Assembly (NCBI RefSeq): GCF_007115105.1 | Contig: NZ_SULJ01000005.1 | Coordinates: forward strand, 128,513 to 192,512 | Reading direction: 5' to 3' | DNA length: 64,000 nucleotides | Source: Clostridium sp. HBUAS56010 | GTDB taxonomy: Bacteria; Bacillota; Clostridia; Lachnospirales; Lachnospiraceae | Part shown: in pieces, positions 58,635-64,000 of the stretch | How the letters are laid out: each line of letters starts with the position of its first letter | Numbering within the stretch: position 1 is the stretch's first letter | The notes under the pieces: generated by a model | What the model was told of the DNA's origin: nothing | Database searches by the model: none | Seen by the model: only the letters and a program-made list of their open reading frames with translations | Position numbers and translations under genes: made by a program

Positions 58635-60058
58635 GCGGCACCTCCCATCGCAAGAATGCGCTTCAATGTACTTTGCGGCATGCCGTTCTCCAGCAGCCTT
58701 CTCTGCAGACTCTCTGAGATGCCCTGCACGATCTCATGGTGTCCTGTAATGATGAATTTCCCGTTATCCATACGGTTTTCGGTAATGTGGTACTGGAACA
58801 GCGGCCGGAAGTTTCTTGTGCCGTCCGGCAGAATCTCGCATTCCATGATTTCCATGACGCGCCGGGCCTTATTCTCCAGCTGCTTGCAGAACACCACCAG
58901 GGGATACGCTTCTGTCACATAGGACATAAGGGTTTCATCAGACATATCCACCGCGCGCTTGCACAGGGATACCATTCTGCGCCATGTGGCCTCACAGCTG
59001 TTGGAGTGAATTGTGGTCAATACCGTGATACCGGTTCGGGCTGCTTCCTGGGCTGCGTTTGCCTCAGCGCTTCGCATTTCTCCCACCACCACATAATCCG
59101 GGTTAAAGCGCAGAGACATATCCAGAAGACTGGTCTGCGTAATCCGCTGCCGTTCATTTTCACTGTCGCGGGTCAGTGTGTGAATGACGCTGTTTACGAC
59201 TTGCCCATCTTGGCGCCTTACCAATGCAAGCTCGCGGGAGCCGTTTTCAATGGTAAAGATGCGCTTTCCATCCGGGATGGTGGTCAGAAGCCATCCTGCC
59301 AGCGTGGTCTTGCCGGAGCTAGTGGCTCCGGCCACGCAGGTGGACACCCCGTATCGCAAACATTCCGATAAAAAGTCCAGCATCGGCTCCGTGGCTGTAC
59401 CGCCTCCGGTAAAGTCATCCTTTTGCATAGACTGCGGGTTTACAATACGGATAGAGGCGGCTACGCCGACATCCTCATCTACCACTGGGGATTTGAGAAC
59501 CGCAATACGGATATTTTTGCTTAAATGTCCCAGAGCGGTAGGGCTGGCATTGTCAAGCACCATGCCGGACACATGCAGCATGCGGCGCACCACGTTGATT
59601 GCGTGTTCAGGACTTTCAAAGTGTTCTTCCAGCTTTCTGGTGATTCCATTGCTATACTGGACCTCCACATCATCCCAGGCATTCACGTCAATTTCCTCAA
59701 TGCCCTCCCCGAAGATGTACTTGGTCAGGAAGGAAAACTCAGCCATTTCGGTATAAATCGCGTCGGTGAGCTGTTCCTCGGTCATTTCCGCCACAGCTAA
59801 CCGGTTATCCTGGAGGTACTTTGAAATGTAGCGCTTGATCTGCTCCTTTCGTTCACCATTGCTGCCATCTGTAATGAGCCCCGCATATTGGGAAGAAATA
59901 TGGGCCTGAACCTCCCGGAGGACTGAACCAAATTCATGGGTATTTGAGGATGAAAAAAACAGGCTCTGAGAGCCTGCCGCAGTTCGTGTCTTATCTATTT
60001 TCATAACCGGAGCAGATACCGTCTGCCGGTCTGCTTTTCCAGGCTTTTTTCGGCTCAT
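58631..60058 (-). CDS. tadA: TadA/CpaF-type secretion ATPase
   Basis: A 475-residue ATPase of the CpaF group. N-terminal domain, then Walker A VAGATSSGKTTLAGW (about residue 244), Asp box FTIENGSRELAL, Walker B PDYVVVGEMRSAEA and His box TTIHSNSCEATW. It drives assembly, and perhaps retraction, of the Tad pilus. It lies between tadZ and tadB with overlapping ends. Confidence 0.92.
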   Translation of the reverse strand: MSRKKPGKADRQTVSAPVMKIDKTRTAAGSQSLFFSSSNTHEFGSVLREVQAHISSQYAGLITDGSNGERKEQIKRYISKYLQDNRLAVAEMTEEQLTDAIYTEMAEFSFLTKYIFGEGIEEIDVNAWDDVEVQYSNGITRKLEEHFESPEHAINVVRRMLHVSGMVLDNASPTALGHLSKNIRIAVLKSPVVDEDVGVAASIRIVNPQSMQKDDFTGGGTATEPMLDFLSECLRYGVSTCVAGATSSGKTTLAGWLLTTIPDGKRIFTIENGSRELALVRRQDGQVVNSVIHTLTRDSENERQRITQTSLLDMSLRFNPDYVVVGEMRSAEANAAQEAARTGITVLTTIHSNSCEATWRRMVSLCKRAVDMSDETLMSYVTEAYPLVVFCKQLENKARRVMEIMECEILPDGTRNFRPLFQYHITENRMDNGKFIITGHHEIVQGISESLQRRLLENGMPQSTLKRILAMGGAA

Positions 60059-60867
60059 ACGCCAAACACCTCCTTTGCTATTTTTTCAATCTCTTTGCGA
60101 AAGCCTCGGCTGTCCTTGAGGCTCAGCTCCCCAAACAGATTTCCGCACAGAGCCAGATTTTCCAGCTCTTCAGAATGCGGAAGCTGAAATACCACATTTC
60201 CCAGCAATTGTTCAATATGCTCTCCCGCCTGATTGGAGCGTACATTGGATGCCACCTTATACTGCTTATCTGCATCCCATTTCTGATCCTTCAGCAGGGG
60301 AAGCTGGCTGGACAGATAGCTGATTGATTTTAAGTCGCAGTTTACTAGGCGTAGAACGGAGTCCGCCTCCAGAAGAGAAACCACCGACAGAATATCATGA
60401 GCAATATAGCTGCCACAGTCGATAATGATGTAGGTTGCGATGTCTCGCAGGTGATCGATCAGTTCCGCCGCCAGCTCCTGGCTGTAGGGCGGATAGGTAA
60501 ACACATTTTCTCCCTTGAGCATGCCAATCATGGTGAGGTTCCCCATTTTCTTATGGGTCACACAGTTCTGTTCAATGAGTAGATCGCTTATATGGGTGGC
60601 GGCAAGGATGCTGCCAAGAGAGCGTTCACACTCCAAGTCACCGGGAAGGCAAATGCAGGGAAGCATGGGGGCGGTCATATCACACAGCAAAAGCGCCACA
60701 TTCTTTTTATGTTCGGCAAGGTATTTAGCAAGACGCACACTAACGGTGGTCTTGCCGCTGCCAGGGCTTCCCCATACTGCCAGCACCTGCACATCCTGTT
60801 CCGGTTCCTCCGGCAGGGCTTCCTTTTTATCTCGGGAGAACAGGCTTCCCTTCATAAAGTTCAGCAT
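60055..60867 (-). CDS. tadZ: TadZ/CpaE-like ATPase
   Basis: About 270 residues, MinD/ParA-like: Walker A AVWGSPGSGKTTVSVRLAKY with the deviant second Lys replaced, LLLCDMTAPM, and the Walker B-like TYIIIDCGSY. TadZ/CpaE proteins place the pilus machine in the cell. The GTG at 60876 lies in the GGAGGTG site, so the ATG at 60867, eight bases on, is preferred. It overlaps the tadA start by four bases. Confidence 0.8.
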   Translation of the reverse strand: MLNFMKGSLFSRDKKEALPEEPEQDVQVLAVWGSPGSGKTTVSVRLAKYLAEHKKNVALLLCDMTAPMLPCICLPGDLECERSLGSILAATHISDLLIEQNCVTHKKMGNLTMIGMLKGENVFTYPPYSQELAAELIDHLRDIATYIIIDCGSYIAHDILSVVSLLEADSVLRLVNCDLKSISYLSSQLPLLKDQKWDADKQYKVASNVRSNQAGEHIEQLLGNVVFQLPHSEELENLALCGNLFGELSLKDSRGFRKEIEKIAKEVFGV

Positions 60868-60868
60868 C

Positions 60869-61696
60869 TTATTCACCTCCTGCTTCTGTGGCAGGAGCCT
60901 CCGTTTCAGCAGATGGTTCTGTGCCGGAGGGCTGCGCTGCTTCAGTATCGTCCGATGCTACCGGTACGGGATATAGCTTGGTAATAACCTCATCCTGCAG
61001 CTTAGTAAACTGAGCGGCATTTTCCTTGGAACCCCTGAAAACAAGTGAAAGATGGAGCTTTCCGTCTGCTTCCAACGCTGCAAGGATTTTTGCTTGTTCG
61101 GGCGATACCAGCAGTGTCACAGTAGAGGGGAGCTCCTTTTCATCTTCCTCTTCAGAAATCTCTCCGGTATCTGTGTCATAGCCGGTGCTGGCCGTGACGC
61201 CGATCACCTCTACATACGTCAATTCCGGGGGGATGACTGTGGCTCCCTGTTTTTTATAGTCCGGTGCAATAACCGAGACAATATCACCTGAGATGAGCTT
61301 GCCGGAAAGCCCTTGGGCAAAGTTTTTGATGCTGACCGAAATGGCCTGCTTGTCACCATTTAAGCTGTACAGATAGGCATTTTCAGCAGCTGGAACGTCA
61401 GAGAGCTTATCGGTAAGGATATAATCTCCGGGAAACAGATCCGCTTCGGCATATTTGCCGATCACCGATTCAGGCTGGCGCAGTAAGTTCTCCGGCAGAT
61501 TATATCCACCCACCTCCACCGTCTGCACGGTATCCTTTGTGATCTGGTCTCCGGCTTTGATCTCCTTTACCACCCGGACAATACTTGTTTTCTGCGATAC
61601 ACTTTGGTTAAACAGCGGAGTAAGCGCAAAGCAGATGAGTAACGAAAGCACGATGCAGAGTCCCCCCAGCATCGTGCGGTTTTTTAGAAAACTCAT
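60869..61696 (-). CDS. cpaB: CpaB/RcpC-like SAF-domain pilus protein
   Basis: A 275-residue protein. One N-terminal membrane helix (GGLCIVLSLLICFALTPLFN) and a SAF domain (VRVVKEIKAGDQITKDTVQT, EADLFPGDYILTDKLSD), then a CpaB-type RcpC region (KQAISVSIKNFAQGLSGKLI). The acidic tail EPSAETEAPATEAGGE may be disordered. CpaB lies at the outside of the membrane in Tad machines. It is the first of the Tad assembly genes after the prepilin peptidase. Confidence 0.82.
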   Translation of the reverse strand: MSFLKNRTMLGGLCIVLSLLICFALTPLFNQSVSQKTSIVRVVKEIKAGDQITKDTVQTVEVGGYNLPENLLRQPESVIGKYAEADLFPGDYILTDKLSDVPAAENAYLYSLNGDKQAISVSIKNFAQGLSGKLISGDIVSVIAPDYKKQGATVIPPELTYVEVIGVTASTGYDTDTGEISEEEDEKELPSTVTLLVSPEQAKILAALEADGKLHLSLVFRGSKENAAQFTKLQDEVITKLYPVPVASDDTEAAQPSGTEPSAETEAPATEAGGE

Positions 61697-61738
61697 AGAG
61701 ACAATTCCTCCTTCTTTCTATTAAAATTCGGATTAGAA

Positions 61739-61837
61739 TCAAAAAAAGCGACGGTTTCGGAATCTGCGGATAAGTAGTGCTGTAACTGCAACAACCGGAA
61801 CTGCGATACAAGCGACAGTAACTAATGTTTTTTTCAT
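61739..61837 (-). CDS. 32-residue small membrane protein
   Basis: MKKTLVTVACIAVPVVAVTA then LLIRRFRNRRFF: one membrane helix with a strongly basic end. AAAGGAGGG lies seven bases ahead of the ATG, an excellent site, and the gene fits between the prepilin peptidase and cpaB. Too short for family assignment. It may be an accessory of the Tad machine. Confidence 0.6.
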   Translation of the reverse strand: MKKTLVTVACIAVPVVAVTALLIRRFRNRRFF

Positions 61838-61851
61838 GGGATAGCCCTCCT

Positions 61852-62277
61852 TTAAAATAAAAAAAAGGCTGCAAGGCAGCCAATGGACAGAAAAGGCGCG
61901 AAGGGGTATGCCCTTGGCACAGTCCTCCCGCGCAGTTTTTGGATCATAAAACATAGCGCATGAAACAGAAGAAGCAGGATAAGTCCTGCCACTAACGCTG
62001 TCATTCCGTTGTAAAAGCCCAGCACCAGACCGGAAGCCGCCATAAGCTTGATATCCCCGCCGCCCATGCCGCCCCATAACAGGGCGGCACTGAGCAAGAC
62101 AAGGCTGGGAATCAGGCCAAGCAGTTTTTCCGGCGTGAAATCAAGCAGAGCGATCAGGGCGATGCATAGGCACAGCATGTCGGGGACGATCCGTTTGCAG
62201 ATATCCCAAGCGGATACCGCAGCCAGCAGGATAATAAAAAAGCCGCCCTGCAGCAGGAGCGACGGATCAGCCACCAT
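61852..62277 (-). CDS. tadV: prepilin peptidase, A24 family (TadV/CpaA-like)
   Basis: A 141-residue membrane peptidase with four or more hydrophobic segments. The two catalytic Asp are in SAWDICKRIVPD (about residue 24) and GGGDIKLMAASGL. It would cut and perhaps methylate the prepilin leaders of the Tad proteins. The ATG at 62277 overlaps the end of the pilin-like gene (ATGGTGGCTGA), so translation is coupled. Its last codons fold into GGCTGC-CTT-GCAGCC followed by a T-run, a possible attenuator for the genes below. Confidence 0.85.
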   Translation of the reverse strand: MVADPSLLLQGGFFIILLAAVSAWDICKRIVPDMLCLCIALIALLDFTPEKLLGLIPSLVLLSAALLWGGMGGGDIKLMAASGLVLGFYNGMTALVAGLILLLLFHALCFMIQKLRGRTVPRAYPFAPFLSIGCLAAFFLF

Positions 62278-62497
62278 AATTGAACATATCAACGATACGC
62301 TGTTTTAATGTAGGTAGGACGGTCTCACCGAACAGGGCATACAATCCGGCCAGCACCAGAGCACCGATGACAACAGCCATAAGGATCTTGATGGCCGTGT
62401 CGACGAAATTTTCCCCATCCTTTCTACGGAGCAGAGCCTGTGCTTCCAGTGCCTTTGTGGTGAGCTTATTAGTTACCTTGGATACAAATTTTTTCAT
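62267..62497 (-). CDS. pilin-like small protein (DUF6133)
   Basis: A 76-residue protein: a basic N-terminus, RRKDGENFVDTAIKILMAVV with a G-E-N-F-V-D prepilin-like site before a single hydrophobic helix (IGALVLAGLYALF), and the conserved end KQRIVDMFNYGG. I recognise it as DUF6133, and it is the best candidate for the major Flp-type pilin here. It is the first gene of the Tad set and is followed in overlap by the prepilin peptidase. Confidence 0.78.
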   Translation of the reverse strand: MKKFVSKVTNKLTTKALEAQALLRRKDGENFVDTAIKILMAVVIGALVLAGLYALFGETVLPTLKQRIVDMFNYGG

Positions 62498-62560
62498 TGA
62501 AATGACCTCCATTTTATTTGATTTGGTTTTTAAGATTGGTGAATGGGTGACATGGCAAGA

Positions 62561-62956
62561 CTACAGCCCTGCCATCTGCATTCCGGGCTGCTGTTCCGGC
62601 TGGGACGCCTGTTCCATCAGCTGTCTGCCCTGAGTCTGACTCTGTGTCAGTGCCTGCTGGTAGGCATCGACAACCGCTTGATTCAGCTGTTCGCGGAACT
62701 CCTTGGTGACCGGGAAGCAGATATCCTTGTACTCGCCATTGCCCGCCTTATAGCTGGGCATGGCAATAAACAGCCCTTTGGTGCTGTCCACGATTTTAAC
62801 GTTGCGGATGGCGAAGCAGTCGTTTAGGTTGACCGATGCGTAAGCCCTGACATTGCCATCCGGACGAATGGAGCCGATTTTTACATCGATCTTCATGGGG
62901 AGAGGCTGTTCGGCGGCGGTCTGTGTTGCTTTCGGTGCATTTTGCGCTTTACTCAT
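62561..62956 (-). CDS. spoVG: SpoVG-family protein, paralogue 1
   Basis: A 131-residue protein with the SpoVG fold in residues 20-100 (KIGSIRPDGNVRAYASVNLN, DCFAIRNVKIVDSTKGLFIA, MPSYKAG). SpoVG is a small nucleic-acid-binding regulator. Unlike the chromosomal form it has a long tail, QASQPEQQPGMQMAGL, of the Q/E-rich kind shared by ICE proteins. The ATG at 62956 overlaps the end of paralogue 2 by eight bases. Confidence 0.85.
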   Translation of the reverse strand: MSKAQNAPKATQTAAEQPLPMKIDVKIGSIRPDGNVRAYASVNLNDCFAIRNVKIVDSTKGLFIAMPSYKAGNGEYKDICFPVTKEFREQLNQAVVDAYQQALTQSQTQGRQLMEQASQPEQQPGMQMAGL

Positions 62957-63284
62957 GAGTGATTCCTCCTTCTTCAGATTCATCAACTTGCAGGGTCTGC
63001 TCTCCGGCCTGCAGGAGTGCCTGTCGGTATGCTGCCAGTACCGCTTCATTGATCTGCTCCCGAAGCTCTTTTACGATAGGAAAGCAGGTGTCCCGGTACT
63101 CGCCGGAGGTACTTCTGCGGCTGGGCATAGCGGCAAACAGACCGGTGGGCGTTTCGATGACCTTCACGCCCCGGACAACAAAGCAGTCTGCCAGCGTAAT
63201 GGATGCAAAGGCTCTTACCCTGCCATTTAAGTGAATCGTATTGATACGGGCATCGATTCTGCTGGGTGTTAATTGCTGGTTCAT
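62949..63284 (-). CDS. spoVG: SpoVG-family protein, paralogue 2
   Basis: A 111-residue SpoVG paralogue (DARINTIHLNGRVRAFASIT, GVKVIETPTGLFAAMPSRRS, YRDTCFPIVKELREQINEAV). The acidic end is DESEEGGITHE, without the MxM terminus. The ATG at 63284 follows AAGGAGG. In tandem and coupled with paralogue 1; two differing copies suggest a heterodimer or separate targets. Confidence 0.85.
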   Translation of the reverse strand: MNQQLTPSRIDARINTIHLNGRVRAFASITLADCFVVRGVKVIETPTGLFAAMPSRRSTSGEYRDTCFPIVKELREQINEAVLAAYRQALLQAGEQTLQVDESEEGGITHE

Positions 63285-63312
63285 GTGTTTTCCTCCTTCA
63301 TTTTTAGGCAAT

Positions 63313-63334
63313 AAAAAACAGCCCTATGGCTGTG
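63313..63334 (-). terminator. terminator below the YodL gene
   Basis: On the minus strand ACAGCC-ATA-GGGCTGT is followed by TTTTTT. It lies between the YodL gene and the SpoVG pair, so these may be separate transcription units or subject to partial readthrough. Confidence 0.75.
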
Positions 63335-63344
63335 TTGTCTGTGG

Positions 63345-63905
63345 CTACAGATTCATTTGCTGCCCCTCAATTTGTTCCTGCTCCGGCGCTTGAAATGAGA
63401 TTTCCTTGAAACCGAAGGTATCACAGTAATGAAAGGTGCTGCCGCTTTTATCATACAGCTCCAGCACATCTGACATAGACAGACTGTGCCCTTCATAGCC
63501 GGGTGGGTGGTCAACATTAAATTTGGTACAGAGTGCTTCCAGATCATTGGTGTCCACCTCGCCGTCGTACACCACCTGATAGCTGGCGGGGTCCGGTTCT
63601 CCGAAGCGTCTTGTAAAGTCATCATAGCTGATGAATTTCATCATCACATCCGTTTCAGGTGCAATCTGCCACACACGGCAGCGCCTTAGCAGTGCAGCGT
63701 TGCCCTCCTGATCGAGGGTTCCCGCCGTCAGACGCTCGAAGGTGCCAGGTGTCCATTCCACTTCCAGTCCCTTTTTTTCTGTGAGATAGGATTTCAGCTC
63801 GTCGGTTTGGAACATAGGATCAACCACAGCATTTTCCCCGGAGAGATAGCCTGCCGTGTTTCCGTAGTACAGAATGCGGTTATTTTTAATCTGAATGTTA
63901 CTCAT
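63345..63905 (-). CDS. YodL-domain ICE protein
   Basis: A 186-residue protein with a YodL domain (residues 75-165: CRVWQIAPETDVMMKFISYD, SYQVVYDGEVDTNDLEALCT, HSLSMSDVLEL). YodL domains are common in long clostridial element proteins and have no known activity. The N-terminal MSNIQIKNNRILYYGNTAGY is a small separate piece. It ends PEQEQIEGQQMNL, again the Q/E-rich tail. AGGAGG lies before the ATG. Confidence 0.72.
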   Translation of the reverse strand: MSNIQIKNNRILYYGNTAGYLSGENAVVDPMFQTDELKSYLTEKKGLEVEWTPGTFERLTAGTLDQEGNAALLRRCRVWQIAPETDVMMKFISYDDFTRRFGEPDPASYQVVYDGEVDTNDLEALCTKFNVDHPPGYEGHSLSMSDVLELYDKSGSTFHYCDTFGFKEISFQAPEQEQIEGQQMNL

Positions 63906-63934
63906 GAAAAACCCTCCTTTCCAGGTGAGACTGA

Positions 63935-64000
63935 TTATTGGAAGTAAAACTCCACACTGTAGGTGATGTTTGATTTGTTGTAGGGTAGGCAGCCAACGCC
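63935..64000 (-). CDS. 3' end of a gene running off the right edge
   Basis: Only the last 21 codons are in the window (GVGCLPYNKSNITYSVEFYF then Q and TAA), 29 bases before the YodL start. The residues look like real protein and the spacing fits the operon. Too little remains to identify it. Confidence 0.5.
   Translation of the reverse strand, partial: GVGCLPYNKSNITYSVEFYFQ

Overview
The window reads as a low-GC Gram-positive anaerobe of the class Clostridia. Evidence: AGGAGG-type ribosome sites before almost every gene, a SufCBDSU iron-sulfur operon with SufU, FeoA/FeoB/FeoC-like iron uptake, a single-chain Fe-S L-serine dehydratase, and a clostridial integrative conjugative element (ICE) with MobP-type relaxase, VirD4, VirB4, VirB6, PrgI-like and Maff2 parts. 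I cannot name a species. I see no rRNA, tRNA or CRISPR array.

Layout. 1-1.3 kb: a small sigma-factor-like gene and, on the minus strand, a class I cyclic-di-GMP riboswitch followed by an intrinsic terminator with no obvious target gene. 1.36-9.6 kb (minus): iron uptake (feoC-like, feoB, feoA, a DtxR-type regulator), then sufU, sufS, sufD, sufB, sufC. 9.7-12.8 kb (minus): a second DtxR-type regulator, a small protein, a MarR regulator and a CynX/NimT-like MFS transporter, all preceded by the same palindromic operator. 12.8-13.2 kb: decayed copies of two ICE genes that occur intact at 23-25 kb. 13.7-19.5 kb (minus): a probable catabolic cluster (D-2-hydroxyacid dehydrogenase, L-serine dehydratase, two paralogous crotonase-fold hydrolases resembling 6-oxocamphor hydrolase, an M20 amidohydrolase), with a divergent regulator at 19.7-21.0 kb and paired direct repeats around the promoter.

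21.4 kb to the right edge: an ICE of more than 42 kb, nearly all transcribed leftward; its right end is not in the window. From right to left it holds a YodL protein, two SpoVG paralogues, a Tad-type pilus locus (pilin-like protein, prepilin peptidase, CpaB-like, TadZ-like, TadA, TadB, TadC, TadE-like proteins), secreted or anchored proteins, a maff2 gene interrupted by a group II intron, VirB6, a DUF4406-like protein, a cytosine-5 methyltransferase containing a nested gene in another frame, a PrgI-like protein, an inserted arsenic-resistance operon on the opposite strand, VirB4, an amidoligase next to a gamma-glutamylcyclotransferase, an XRE repressor with a palindromic operator, a NlpC/P60-M23 cell-wall hydrolase, an actin-like ParM with a partner, a probable oriT, MobC-like protein, a relaxase fused to about twelve Sel1 repeats, a Toprim protein and VirD4.

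The unusual points are the overprinted gene inside the methyltransferase, the C-terminal tails shared by many unrelated ICE proteins, the amidoligase/cyclotransferase pair, the reconstructable maff2 splice with a TAG in the intron ORF, the MarR regulon operator, and the riboswitch without a target. All names rest on motif recognition by eye; no search was run.
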